Shown: piece after piece, positions 16,189 to 25,359 of the stretch
Numbering within the stretch: position 1 is the stretch's first letter
Layout: each line of letters begins with the position of its first letter
Assembly (NCBI RefSeq): GCF_016908785.1
Contig: NZ_JAFBEO010000002.1
Location: 186,001 to 250,000, forward strand
Source of the DNA: Weissella uvarum
Lineage (GTDB): Bacteria > Bacillota > Bacilli > Lactobacillales > Lactobacillaceae
DNA: 64,000 nucleotides
Direction: 5' to 3'
Notes under the pieces: model-generated
The model's input: the letters and a program-made list of their open reading frames with translations, nothing else
Database searches by the model: none
Told to the model about the DNA's origin: nothing
Translations under genes and position numbers: made by a program

Positions 16189-18381
16189 TTAAACTCGTAC
16201 AACCGTTTGTTGAGCTGTTAACAACGCTTGCTCACGAGCTAACTTTGCTGCCGCGAGCCGGTTTTGCGCCCCTTGACTAGCGGTTGTTGTTTGTTCAACA
16301 TGATGTTTTGCAACATTTAAGTCAGCTTGCGCATCGATAACGGCTTGTTTCGTTTGCTTAACTTTGGCCTGAGCTACACTGAGCGCTGATTGAGTCGTAC
16401 TTGCATCATTAAGTTGCGTAATTTGCTGCTGTAACGCTTTTAATTCAGCACGGGTTTTAGCTAATGCCTTGGTCGTTTGATCTAATTTGGCTTGGGCATT
16501 CTTCACTGCCGTGTTAGCATTCGCAGTGCGCTTAACCGCGGCTTGTTTTTCAGCTTGTGCTTTCGTATTAGCTTTTTTAGCTACATCTAATTTACTTTGT
16601 AGCTGCTTCACCTTAGCTTGGTATTTTTTATCCGCTGCAATTGCCTTATCTAACGTCTTTTTAGCCTGGTTATACGCACTTTGACTTTGCGCTTGTTTCT
16701 TTTTAGCAGCTTGCAAGGCTGTATCCGCCTGTTTCACAGAAGTTTGGGCCGCTTGCAAAGCCGTATTTGCTTGCTTTAGTTGGGCATTAGCCGCATTCAA
16801 CGCCTGCTGGGTGGCAACATATTCCGGATTTTCAACTGTTACCATCTCATCTGGTCCGATCGCATCAGCAGTTGGTTTGATTTCGTGGTCAAAGCCTAAC
16901 TGTGACTTCACTTGAGTATCACTAACCCCCGTAATTTGGTAAGTAATAAAATCAGTCAGCACCTGCCATTGATTACCGGTCGCACTATTATCTCCAACAT
17001 ATTGAATAAACGGCACCACCAAGGTGATAAAACCAGGCCGGTCTGCCTCAAGCATGTTATCACGATGACCCCAAGCTGAATCAGTATCTTTATAAGCCAT
17101 GGCCGTTAAGATATTCAAAATATCAACCTTCAACGCCAACATTGTGGTTCCATTAGCGAAGCCCAAATTTTGGGCACTTCCCGCATGGAATAACTTGGTT
17201 GGATTCTGCCAATCTGCACCAATTCGACTATGCTCATCAACAATTTTATTCAACCCACGTTGATTTAACTCATAGTCCATAATTGACGTCCAGAGATTTT
17301 CGGTCATCTTCAAAGGTGCTAGGCCATTCTGGCGCCGGAAAGAATTAATTAACCGTAATTGATAAGCTGCCAGTTCACGTTGTTGTTTAACCGAGAGTGG
17401 ACCCGTAAGCTTTTCGGATTGATCAGTTGCTTTATCAACAACGTACCAACCATAATAACCACCCTTTTGACCACTAGTTGCTTTTGTATCTTGTGGTTGT
17501 TTCAATTCACGTGGCAACTGCAAATCCGTACCAATGCGATGATTATAATCAGTTGCTAATGCCCCACCATCTTTCTCTGATGGTGCAACCGGCTGACCAG
17601 GCCCAGACTGCGTCCGCTTAATGGTCTTATCTGTCTGCGCTAACTTGTTCTTAGCCGCATCAATGCGTTTTTGCGCTGCTTGTTTGGCTTGTTGCTGCTT
17701 AGTCAATTTTTGTTGTGCACTGTTCTTGGTCGCCTGCTTATTGGCAGTATTCTTTTTGGCTGCATTCAAATTTTTTTCAGCTGTTTTAAATTTATTATGT
17801 GATTTTTCGACAGACGTCCCTTTCGCTGCGTTATTGCGATTTTGCTGGGCTTTATTTTGTGTATTTTGCGTTGCGCTGGCTGCCTTTTCTTTTTGAGCTT
17901 GCTTCGCTTTAGCCTCAGCCGCTTGTTTAGCTGCTTTGTCTTTAGCCGCTTGTGCCGCTTTAGCTTCCTTTTCCTTTTGCGCAATTTCGGCCTGCTTTTT
18001 AGCCGCTTTAGCTTGCGCTTCCTTTAACTTAGCAATTCGATCTGCCTCAGCTTGTTTGGCTTTAGCTTCATTTTCTGCGGCAAGTTTGTCATGAGCTTGT
18101 TGTTCGGCTAATTTTTGCTGAGCTTGTTGCTCCGCTACCAATGCTTCTTGATGCGCCTGGGCCTGCCGATCAGCTTCTAATTGTGCCTCCCGTTCCAATT
18201 CCGTTGTTTGATCAACCTGTGCTTGAGCATCCTTAAGGCGTTGTTCGTTTTCAGTATTTTCCTGAAGATTTACCTGTGATGTCGCGTCAGACACTTGTTC
18301 ACTATCCGCATGTGCGGTTGTTGTCGCGAACGCGACTGTTGAGAGGGTGGCGGTGGCAAAAAGTAACTGTTTTTTAGTCAT
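16189..18381 (-). CDS. Secreted SEC10/PgrA-type protein with CAP-like core and coiled coils
   Basis: 730 residues from the ATG at 18381, which follows AGGAG by 7 bases; the upstream ORF start overlaps the promoter -10. Signal peptide nearly identical to that of the LPXTG neighbour (MTKKQLLFATA..., cut after TTAHA). Residues ~35-260 are an Ala/Gln/Lys-rich coiled coil. Residues ~310-480 form a CAP-like domain (LINSFRRQNGLAPL, WGHRDNML) typical of SEC10/PgrA surface-exclusion proteins. Residues ~500-725 are a second coiled coil. It ends without an LPXTG motif, so it is probably released or held non-covalently. In plasmids such proteins limit conjugation; a chromosomal role is unproven. Confidence 0.82.
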   Translation of the reverse strand: MTKKQLLFATATLSTVAFATTTAHADSEQVSDATSQVNLQENTENEQRLKDAQAQVDQTTELEREAQLEADRQAQAHQEALVAEQQAQQKLAEQQAHDKLAAENEAKAKQAEADRIAKLKEAQAKAAKKQAEIAQKEKEAKAAQAAKDKAAKQAAEAKAKQAQKEKAASATQNTQNKAQQNRNNAAKGTSVEKSHNKFKTAEKNLNAAKKNTANKQATKNSAQQKLTKQQQAKQAAQKRIDAAKNKLAQTDKTIKRTQSGPGQPVAPSEKDGGALATDYNHRIGTDLQLPRELKQPQDTKATSGQKGGYYGWYVVDKATDQSEKLTGPLSVKQQRELAAYQLRLINSFRRQNGLAPLKMTENLWTSIMDYELNQRGLNKIVDEHSRIGADWQNPTKLFHAGSAQNLGFANGTTMLALKVDILNILTAMAYKDTDSAWGHRDNMLEADRPGFITLVVPFIQYVGDNSATGNQWQVLTDFITYQITGVSDTQVKSQLGFDHEIKPTADAIGPDEMVTVENPEYVATQQALNAANAQLKQANTALQAAQTSVKQADTALQAAKKKQAQSQSAYNQAKKTLDKAIAADKKYQAKVKQLQSKLDVAKKANTKAQAEKQAAVKRTANANTAVKNAQAKLDQTTKALAKTRAELKALQQQITQLNDASTTQSALSVAQAKVKQTKQAVIDAQADLNVAKHHVEQTTTASQGAQNRLAAAKLAREQALLTAQQTVVRV

Positions 18382-18434
18382 ATCCATACTCCTATCATGG
18401 TTATTCGACTCCATCCAGCTGATATATTGCAATG

Positions 18435-18463
18435 ATTATAACAAGTAACTAAACCAACAATCA
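18435..18463 (-). promoter_or_regulatory. Promoter of the SEC10/PgrA-like gene
   Basis: On the minus strand TTGATT, 18-base spacer, and TATAAT (18435-18440) with an extended -10 TG. It overlaps the 5' end of the longer ORF, which supports the later start codon. Confidence 0.65.
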
Positions 18464-18591
18464 ACAAAAAACATATTATTAAAATCATGTACTATGAAAT
18501 AAAGCACTATTAGAGCTTTTAAATATTTTATACATATACCAATTTTATTTATAAAGCTCATACATTTAAATTATGTTATTTGACGCAAAAT

Positions 18592-18629
18592 AAAAAGCAC
18601 GCCTTTCTCAAGCGAGAAATTTCGTGCTT
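18592..18629 (-). terminator. Terminator of the shikimate operon
   Basis: Outer 7-bp stem (18595-18601 with 18623-18629) plus an internal hairpin, followed by T residues on the minus strand, just after aroD. Confidence 0.8.
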
Positions 18630-18642
18630 GTATTTTACTTTA

Positions 18643-19359
18643 TCAATGAAAACTTGCCCATAAATCATCTAAAGCTAACTGTCCAGGGGCCGACTCATCT
18701 GTCAAACTAGCAAATGTTAATTGCGAACCATAGCGATAGCCAACTCGGCGTGACATTTGACCTATTTGTCCCATCGCCATCGTAATTAAGGGCTGCGTAA
18801 CCGTTTGGCTGACGGATTGTGTTGCCGTTAGCAACGCTACCACATCCTCAGCTTGTCGCGGTTGAATCGCTAATTTAAGGATATCTGCCTCTGATTGAGC
18901 TAAAGTTACCAGCTCTGTTGCAAAATCTTTATCCGTTATTCGCCACAAATGCTTAGACAAAATGACCTGAGTGTCCCTTTTTTGAACTAGAGCAATCAAT
19001 TTTGGTGCATAATCATCAAACCGCGCTTCAACATCAAGCGCTGCTACGCCACTTTGGATAGCTAACGGATACAGCGTCTGATATACCCATGCCACCTGTG
19101 TCCCAATCCCACCTTCAGCTTGCGAACGATAGGTCAAAATCACCGGCTTTTCAAATCGCTGTAACAGAGTTTGCAACTGGTGTTTTAATTGATGCAAGTC
19201 ATCCCAATAATCAATCCGCCATTCAACCACATCAGCTTGCGCTGCATTGAACTGTGGCAGTTGTGCTTGCAAATGCGCTTCGTCAGTAGCCATTAACGGA
19301 ACTGCAATCAGTGGACGGTCGGGACTGGCCTCAGCTGAACCTAATTTTAATCGCTCCAT
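18643..19359 (-). CDS. aroD: Type I 3-dehydroquinate dehydratase
   Basis: Third step of the shikimate pathway. 238 residues with the class I residues: EWRIDYWDD, ILTYRSQAEGG, His in VILSKHLW, Schiff-base Lys in ADILKLAIQP, and Arg in the GQIGQMSRR loop. Last gene of the aro operon; its start overlaps the aroK 3' end by 13 bases. Confidence 0.94.
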   Translation of the reverse strand: MERLKLGSAEASPDRPLIAVPLMATDEAHLQAQLPQFNAAQADVVEWRIDYWDDLHQLKHQLQTLLQRFEKPVILTYRSQAEGGIGTQVAWVYQTLYPLAIQSGVAALDVEARFDDYAPKLIALVQKRDTQVILSKHLWRITDKDFATELVTLAQSEADILKLAIQPRQAEDVVALLTATQSVSQTVTQPLITMAMGQIGQMSRRVGYRYGSQLTFASLTDESAPGQLALDDLWASFH

Positions 19360-19850
19360 GCTTGTAATTGCTCCACAATTTCCGCTGGCGTTAATTGATC
19401 AACCGCAATCGTGTAATCCGCCAAAGCGGTATACTTTTCCAAACGTTGCCGATAAAGAGCAACGACTTCTGAAAAAGTCTTTTCTTGCAAAATCGGACGG
19501 TTTACATCATCCATCAATCGATTGGCAATCGTACCAAATTCAGCTGACAAATAGATGATTGGTACTTCCGTCTGCTGTAACAATGCTTCACTAGCTGAAC
19601 TATCAATAATACCACCACCAGTCGCTAAAATTCCAGTTGGATATTCCAAAAAAGCCGTCAAAGCACGTGTTTCTAATTCACGGAAATCAGGCATGGCATG
19701 GTTTTCAAAAAATTCAGGAATCGTCTGCTGTGTTAACTGTTCAACCACTTGATCAGTATCCAAAAAGGGACGTCCAACTGTCTCAGACCAAAGTTGGCCC
19801 ACAGTTGTTTTACCGGCGCCCATAAATCCAATTAGTATTGCTGAATTCAT
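19347..19850 (-). CDS. aroK: Shikimate kinase
   Basis: Phosphorylates shikimate at the 3-OH with ATP. About 167 residues from the ATG at 19850 (a GTG at 19859 overlaps the AGGTGG Shine-Dalgarno). Walker A is GFMGAGKTT, the shikimate-binding residues are in FLDTD and FRELE, and the GILATGGGI loop is intact. Sits between aroA and aroD with 13 bases of overlap with aroD. Confidence 0.95.
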   Translation of the reverse strand: MNSAILIGFMGAGKTTVGQLWSETVGRPFLDTDQVVEQLTQQTIPEFFENHAMPDFRELETRALTAFLEYPTGILATGGGIIDSSASEALLQQTEVPIIYLSAEFGTIANRLMDDVNRPILQEKTFSEVVALYRQRLEKYTALADYTIAVDQLTPAEIVEQLQAWSD

Positions 19851-19863
19851 AGAACCCACCTAT

Positions 19864-21168
19864 CTAGTTTAATAACTTGTCTAAATCTGCAAAAAATTGC
19901 GGATAAGAAATATTTACGGCATCAGCATCCTGTAAGTAAACATCTCCTTGAGTGATTAACGCAGCCACTGCTAGCATCATCCCAATTCGATGATCACCAT
20001 GGCTGTTAATCACAGTTGGTTGCTCTACCTGCAAGGGGGTAGGTCCTTCAACCACAAAGCCGTCTGCTTGTGCCACAACATGGGCCCCCAGACGATTTAG
20101 CTCCTGCGTCACTGTTTCAATTCGGTCTGTTTCTTTGTGATGCAATTCAGATGCCCCAGTAATCACCGTCGTGCCATTTGCTTGCGTTGCTGCTAAGACC
20201 AGCAATGGAATTTCATCAATCATGCTTGGAATTTCAGTTGCTTCAATCGTTGTCGCCTGCAAATTTTGGCTAGTAACCTCCAAAGTCCCTAATGGTTCGC
20301 CGACTTGTTCAGCTACATCAGGCAAGGCAATCTTAGCCCCCATTTGGTTCAAAATATGAAGTAAACCTAACCGTGTTGGGTTCAACCCCACCTGTGGCAA
20401 GATAACCATACTATCTGGCACCAACAAAGCAGCCACAATAAAGAACGCTGCTGAAGAAAAATCACCAGGCACCTCAAGCTGTGTCGCTGTTAGTTGTTGC
20501 CGAGGCATAATTGTAATTTCTTGCTGCTGACGCTGTAAAGTAACACCAAAAGCTTCCAACATTTTTTCAGTATGATCACGAGTTGGAATCGGCTCATGGA
20601 TTACTGATGGTGTCTCAGCCTGTAAGGCAGCCAAAATCAGCGCACTTTTTACCTGAGCTGACGCAATCGGCATAGTATAATGAATACCCTCTAACTGTCG
20701 ATTAGCTTGCAACGCAATCGGTAAACGCTCCGTTGTCTGTGCTAATTTTAACCCCATTTGCTTTAACGGTTCTAAAACTCGACCCATTGGTCTGCTAGAT
20801 AAGCTTGCATCCCCAATGAGTTGCATCGCAAATGGCTGGCACGCTAGGATCCCTAAGCTCAATCGTAAGGTAGTCCCAGAATTACCAAAATCAAGTGCCT
20901 CTACGGGCTCTTGAAAATTTTCAGCACCCTTTCCAACAACTCGCGTTACCGCCCCTTTAGTTTCAATTGAAACACCTAATTGGCGGTAAATCCGCATCGT
21001 CGTTTGCACATCCTCAGCTTGCAGAATATTTTTGATGGTCGTCGTCCCTTGCGCTAAGCTTCCCAGCATAATAGCCCGGTGCGAAATGCTTTTATCACCT
21101 GGTACAACTAATTTCCCCTGCAATCCATGGGATGCCTGCTTTAACTTTTTTGTTTCTGTTTGTCTCAT
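19864..21168 (-). CDS. aroA: EPSP synthase (3-phosphoshikimate 1-carboxyvinyltransferase)
   Basis: Condenses shikimate 3-phosphate with PEP. 434 residues with all expected motifs: PGDKSISHRAIMLGSL, NSGTTLRLSLG, GDASLSSRPMGRVL, SAQVKSALILAAL, GDFSSAAFF, DEIPLL, KETDRI and DHRIGMML. The serine after SHRA and the loop composition resemble class II (Gram-positive) enzymes. It begins two bases after the aroC stop. Confidence 0.96.
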   Translation of the reverse strand: MRQTETKKLKQASHGLQGKLVVPGDKSISHRAIMLGSLAQGTTTIKNILQAEDVQTTMRIYRQLGVSIETKGAVTRVVGKGAENFQEPVEALDFGNSGTTLRLSLGILACQPFAMQLIGDASLSSRPMGRVLEPLKQMGLKLAQTTERLPIALQANRQLEGIHYTMPIASAQVKSALILAALQAETPSVIHEPIPTRDHTEKMLEAFGVTLQRQQQEITIMPRQQLTATQLEVPGDFSSAAFFIVAALLVPDSMVILPQVGLNPTRLGLLHILNQMGAKIALPDVAEQVGEPLGTLEVTSQNLQATTIEATEIPSMIDEIPLLVLAATQANGTTVITGASELHHKETDRIETVTQELNRLGAHVVAQADGFVVEGPTPLQVEQPTVINSHGDHRIGMMLAVAALITQGDVYLQDADAVNISYPQFFADLDKLLN

Positions 21169-21169
21169 T

Positions 21170-22348
21170 TTAAAATTCTTTTACTGCTTGTCGATATTCA
21201 GCAACCTGCACCTTAAAGCGTGCAACTTGGTCACTATCAAATTTATCTAACATCGCTTCAGCTAATTTAATTGCCACCATTGCTTCTGCAATCACCGCTG
21301 CGGTTGGGACAGCCGTTGTATCTGAACGTTCAATTGAGGCCCGATTAACTTCATGACTTTGAATATCAACACTTTGCATTGGCCGATAAAGGGTTGGAAT
21401 TGGCTTTACCAAACCTTTCACCACAATCGGTTCACCAGTTGTCATGCCACCTTCAAAACCACCCAGATGGTTAGATCCACGATAAAAGCCGCGCTCCGCA
21501 TCCCAATAAATTTCATCCATGACCTGACTACCAAATGATGCTTGCATCGCAAAGCCTTCGCCAAAAGCAACGCCTTTAAAAGCATTAATACTCATTAAAG
21601 CTTGCGCAATTTGGCTATCAAGTTTTGCATCGGCTGAAACATATGAACCTAAACCAACGGGAACTCCCGTCGCGATGACTTCCACAGTACCACCGACCGT
21701 ATCTCGGTCCTGTTTAGTCTGATCAATCAACTCACGCATCTTGGCATCCGTTTCTGCATCTAACGTACGGGTCTCGAATTGTTCAGATTGCTTGCGCACT
21801 GCTTCTAAATCAGCCATTCCTTCTAGTTGCGTCATGTCCGTGTAAACCGGGCCAATATTAGCCACAAAACCGTGGACATCCACACCAACTTCTGCCAATA
21901 ATGCCTTTGCTACGGCTCCAACGGCAACCCGCATAACGGTTTCACGTGCCGAAGACCGCTCCAAAACATTGCGCAAATCATCTTGATGCCCATACTTAAT
22001 GCCACCAACTAAATCGGCATGCCCCGGGCGTGGCCGTTGAACCCGGCGCGTGCTATTCTCAGGCGTCGCCGGTTGATTAGGATCCATAATATCCGCCCAG
22101 TTATTATGGTCTCGATTATGCACATTCAGAGCAATTGGTGAACCTAAGGTCATTTGATGTCGAACACCAGCCATTAAGATGACTTCATCCTGTTCAATCT
22201 TTTGGCGGGCCCCCCGACCATAACCAACTTGCCGTCGATGTAATTGTTCATTAATCATCTCGGCCGTTAAATGTAATCCCGCTGGGATGCCTTCAATAAT
22301 TGCAACTTCTTCTGGCCCATGGCTTTCACCAGCAGTCATGTAACGCAT
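21170..22348 (-). CDS. aroC: Chorismate synthase
   Basis: Final step of the pathway, trans-elimination of phosphate from EPSP with reduced FMN. 392 residues with the family signatures GESHGPE, RRQVGYGRGARQKIE, RPRPGHADL, RSSARETVMRVAVGA and GGMTTGEPI. Needs a reduced flavin supplied from elsewhere. It lies two bases from aroB and aroA. Confidence 0.96.
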   Translation of the reverse strand: MRYMTAGESHGPEEVAIIEGIPAGLHLTAEMINEQLHRRQVGYGRGARQKIEQDEVILMAGVRHQMTLGSPIALNVHNRDHNNWADIMDPNQPATPENSTRRVQRPRPGHADLVGGIKYGHQDDLRNVLERSSARETVMRVAVGAVAKALLAEVGVDVHGFVANIGPVYTDMTQLEGMADLEAVRKQSEQFETRTLDAETDAKMRELIDQTKQDRDTVGGTVEVIATGVPVGLGSYVSADAKLDSQIAQALMSINAFKGVAFGEGFAMQASFGSQVMDEIYWDAERGFYRGSNHLGGFEGGMTTGEPIVVKGLVKPIPTLYRPMQSVDIQSHEVNRASIERSDTTAVPTAAVIAEAMVAIKLAEAMLDKFDSDQVARFKVQVAEYRQAVKEF

Positions 22349-22350
22349 GT

Positions 22351-23412
22351 TTAGTATCCTTTCACGAAAGCTTCTAACTTGCGAACGTCTTTCTTAACAA
22401 TAATTGGTTCGCCCACCTTTGCAAGGCCAATGAAATTAATCCGATCATCACTGCGCTTTTTATCACGCAATACCAAATCAAAGAAATCCCCTTCTCCAAT
22501 GTATTCAGAGAAAACAGGCAAGCCAACTGGCAAAAGCCGGTTAATAATTTCATCACTAACTCCAGCTTGGGTATAGCCATCACGTGTCAAACGATCAGTA
22601 ATCGCGACCATCCCAATCGCCACTGCTTCACCATGACGCAATTCACCATGTGCCATTAATTCAATCGCATGACCAAAGGTATGACCAAAGTTCAACACTT
22701 GACGACGACCTTCATCATACTCATCTTCAACAACAACATCACGCTTATATTGAATTGATGCCTCAATAATTGGTACGACTTTGTTCTTTAAATCATCAAC
22801 TGAGTTGACTTGTCCAGTTAAGGTTGCAAAGTCACCACCAGCTAACAAACTCATTTTAATTGATTCCGCATAACCTTCGACTAAATCACGATCATCTAAA
22901 CTTGTTAGGAGGGCGGGATCAACCAAAACATAGTCTGGTTGATAGAAAGTGCCAATGACATTTTTTACTTCGCCCAAATTGACGGCAGTTTTACCACCAA
23001 CACTTGCATCAACTTGTGCCGTCATTGATGTTGGTATTTGAATTAAACTAATACCACGCATGTATAATGAAGCTACGACCCCTGCTAAGTCAGTAATCAC
23101 TCCACCACCTAAACCAATCACACCATCATAACGGGTGAAATGATCATTACTCATTTGCTTAATAATCGTTTGCACCAAATCCAAATTTTTGGAATCTTCA
23201 CCTGCGGCTACAACCGCGGTACTAACCGTAAAGCCAGCATCCCGTAATTGTTTAACAACTGGTTTTAAATATAATTCCGCCACATTCATATCTGAAATGA
23301 CGACAATTTGGCGAGGGCTCCAAACTTGCGCAACTTTTTGGCCAACTTGGTTACTACCACCAAATTCTAAATCAACTTGATACGGATGATTTTTTGTATT
23401 TACTTCAATCAT
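22351..23412 (-). CDS. aroB: 3-dehydroquinate synthase
   Basis: Converts DAHP to 3-dehydroquinate with catalytic NAD and a divalent metal. 353 residues: GGGVITDLAGVVASLYMRG, ASVGGKTAVN, metal-binding Glu in EGYAESIK, NFGHTFGHAIE and RHGEAVAIGM. The usual GKN turn reads VKN (Gly to Val), a mild change. Its start overlaps the DAHP synthase 3' end by 4 bases. Confidence 0.95.
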   Translation of the reverse strand: MIEVNTKNHPYQVDLEFGGSNQVGQKVAQVWSPRQIVVISDMNVAELYLKPVVKQLRDAGFTVSTAVVAAGEDSKNLDLVQTIIKQMSNDHFTRYDGVIGLGGGVITDLAGVVASLYMRGISLIQIPTSMTAQVDASVGGKTAVNLGEVKNVIGTFYQPDYVLVDPALLTSLDDRDLVEGYAESIKMSLLAGGDFATLTGQVNSVDDLKNKVVPIIEASIQYKRDVVVEDEYDEGRRQVLNFGHTFGHAIELMAHGELRHGEAVAIGMVAITDRLTRDGYTQAGVSDEIINRLLPVGLPVFSEYIGEGDFFDLVLRDKKRSDDRINFIGLAKVGEPIIVKKDVRKLEAFVKGY

Positions 23413-24407
23413 GATTCATTCTCCTCGAGGATTGCACTAATCGCTTGTACTTGTTGCATTAACTTTTCTAATTCAGCTGGGGTTAAAGCTTGCGCGCCAT
23501 CAACTAAAGCAGCTTTAGGATTATCATGAATTTCAATCATCAATCCTTGTGCACCGGCGGCAACGCCAGCTCGCGCCAACGGTGCCACAAATTCACTAAC
23601 TCCAGCTGCATGAGATGGGTCTACTAACACCGGCAAATGACTATATTTTTGCAATACCGGCACTGCACCAACGTCCAGCGTGTTACGCGTATATTGATTA
23701 TCAAAGGTTCGAATTCCTCGTTCAATCAAAAAAACATTTGGATTACCGGCAGCAACAATATATTCAGCCGCATTCAAAAGATCATCAATGCTAGCTGACA
23801 TTCCCCGCTTCAACCCGACTGGTTTCTTTTGTTCGCCAAGGCACTTCAACAAACTAAAGTTTTGCATATTACGCGCCCCGACTTGGAAGATATCGGTATA
23901 TTGATCAATCAAATCAAAATCCCGAGCATCCATAATTTCAGTCATCATGTCTAACTCATAGGCATCAGCCGCTTGGCGGTGTGCTTTCAGGCCGGCTGCC
24001 CCATAGCCCTGAAAGCTGTATGGATTAGTCCGTGGCTTAAATGAACCGCCACGCAAAATGGTACCACCTGCATCTTTTACCGCCTGAGCCATCTTCATCA
24101 CATGTTGCTGGCTTTCAATCGAATCCGGACCGGCTACCAGCGTGAAATGTGAACCACCAATTTGACTATGTTCCGTTTTGATAATCGTATCTTCAGCTTG
24201 CCATATCCGTGACACTTGTAAAGCACCCGGTACATCATGGCGTACAACCGCTTCAACTGGCAAGTCTACACCGACTAGTCCTGCTTCATCAGCTAAACCA
24301 ACTTTAGTGGCGCCATTATAGAATACCGGCACAGTTTGGGTTTGATTTTTTATTTGTTCGTATAACGCTTGCGCGTGAGCCTTATTTGGCATTTCAATCA
24401 TTATCAT
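23409..24407 (-). CDS. aroF: 3-deoxy-7-phosphoheptulonate (DAHP) synthase, type I-beta
   Basis: First committed step: PEP plus erythrose 4-phosphate. 332 residues: an N-terminal ~85-residue ferredoxin-like/FXD domain, probably regulatory, then the TIM barrel. Seen: RGGSFKPRTNPYSFQG, LKRGMSASI, metal His in VDPSHAAG, metal Glu in MIEIH and metal Asp in VDGAQ. The normally invariant metal-binding Cys in GPCS/AVE is Asp95 here (VAGPDSIES), read directly from codon GAT at 24123-24125. The enzyme may still bind metal through Asp. It overlaps aroE by 4 bases. Confidence 0.92.
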   Translation of the reverse strand: MIMIEMPNKAHAQALYEQIKNQTQTVPVFYNGATKVGLADEAGLVGVDLPVEAVVRHDVPGALQVSRIWQAEDTIIKTEHSQIGGSHFTLVAGPDSIESQQHVMKMAQAVKDAGGTILRGGSFKPRTNPYSFQGYGAAGLKAHRQAADAYELDMMTEIMDARDFDLIDQYTDIFQVGARNMQNFSLLKCLGEQKKPVGLKRGMSASIDDLLNAAEYIVAAGNPNVFLIERGIRTFDNQYTRNTLDVGAVPVLQKYSHLPVLVDPSHAAGVSEFVAPLARAGVAAGAQGLMIEIHDNPKAALVDGAQALTPAELEKLMQQVQAISAILEENES

Positions 24408-25204
24408 TGGCTTAACCCCTCTAATAATTTATCCATATCTGGCCGGTTCCCGGTCCAGATTTCGTGACTTAAAACGGCTTGGCCAACTAACATTGACCAA
24501 CCATTTTTAATCGAGTACCCTGCTGCTTGCGCCAATTGCAAAATCGGCGTCACTGGTTGGTTATATTTCAAATCAAAGACGAGTGTTCCTGGCTGCAATT
24601 GCGCCATTTGTGCGGCGGTTAAAGCAGTCTGTTGGTTAAACATACCAACAGTTGTCGCATCAATCACTAATTGGTAAGCATCTAAAGAGACTTGGTCAAG
24701 CGTCTTCAAAGGCTGGGATAATAACTGGTTAACCTGTTGTGCATGTTCATCGAAATTTGCGCCAGGCCGGTTAACAACATCCAAAAGGATACCAGCTGGC
24801 TTAGCAGCCATGATTGCCCGCGCTGCCCCGCCGGCCCCTAATAATAGTACGTGCGCCTGGCGAGACAAACTTTCCGAAACTGCTAGCCAAAATCCAGCAC
24901 CATCTGTCGTAGTGCCAATTAAGCGTTGTGCTTGATCCCGGTAAATCGTATTCACGGCTTGAGTTTTTTTTGAAATCTCAGTCACTGCATCTAAATACGG
25001 CATAATTTCATGTTTGTAAGGCGTTGTCACATTCGCCCCAACGAGATGATTTAATAACTGCGGTAACCGTTCTGAGAAGTTGTCCGGTGACAAATCAAAC
25101 AATTCATAATTTGCAGCGATATGCTCCGAAGCAAACGCACGATTTTGTATTTTTGGTGACAAAGAGTGTTGAATTTGCCACCCGATTAATCCATATGTTT
25201 GCAC
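24404..25204 (-). CDS. aroE: Shikimate dehydrogenase
   Basis: NADPH-dependent reduction of 3-dehydroshikimate. 266 residues: SLSPKIQNRAF (shikimate site), NVTTPYKHEI (catalytic Lys), LLGAGGAARAI (NADP Rossmann loop) and TDGAGF. First gene of the seven-gene aro operon. The start is GTG with only a weak Shine-Dalgarno (a GGGG run 13 bases away), so initiation may be inefficient, but no better start is visible. Confidence 0.93.
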   Translation of the reverse strand: MQTYGLIGWQIQHSLSPKIQNRAFASEHIAANYELFDLSPDNFSERLPQLLNHLVGANVTTPYKHEIMPYLDAVTEISKKTQAVNTIYRDQAQRLIGTTTDGAGFWLAVSESLSRQAHVLLLGAGGAARAIMAAKPAGILLDVVNRPGANFDEHAQQVNQLLSQPLKTLDQVSLDAYQLVIDATTVGMFNQQTALTAAQMAQLQPGTLVFDLKYNQPVTPILQLAQAAGYSIKNGWSMLVGQAVLSHEIWTGNRPDMDKLLEGLSQ

Positions 25205-25239
25205 AGCTACCAGTTATCCCCTTTTCAATAGTAACTATT

Positions 25240-25248
25240 ATTATAACA
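25240..25248 (-). promoter_or_regulatory. Extended -10 promoter of the aro operon
   Basis: TGTTATAAT on the minus strand, a perfect extended -10, 36 bases before the aroE GTG. The -35 is poor. No T-box or other aromatic-amino-acid sensing leader was recognised between it and aroE. Confidence 0.65.
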
Positions 25249-25326
25249 AAATTTCGTTTTTTTAGTATTTCAGGCCTAGGGCGAATCCGTAACATTTCCT
25301 GTTTTCAAGGACATAAATAAATAAAT

Positions 25327-25350
25327 AAAAAAGAGCTGCTTTCGCAACTC
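25327..25350 (-). terminator. Terminator of the ECF S component gene
   Basis: 7-bp stem closed by a GAAA-type tetraloop (25333-25339 with 25344-25350) and a T-run on the minus strand. Confidence 0.85.
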
Positions 25351-25359
25351 CCTTTCCTT

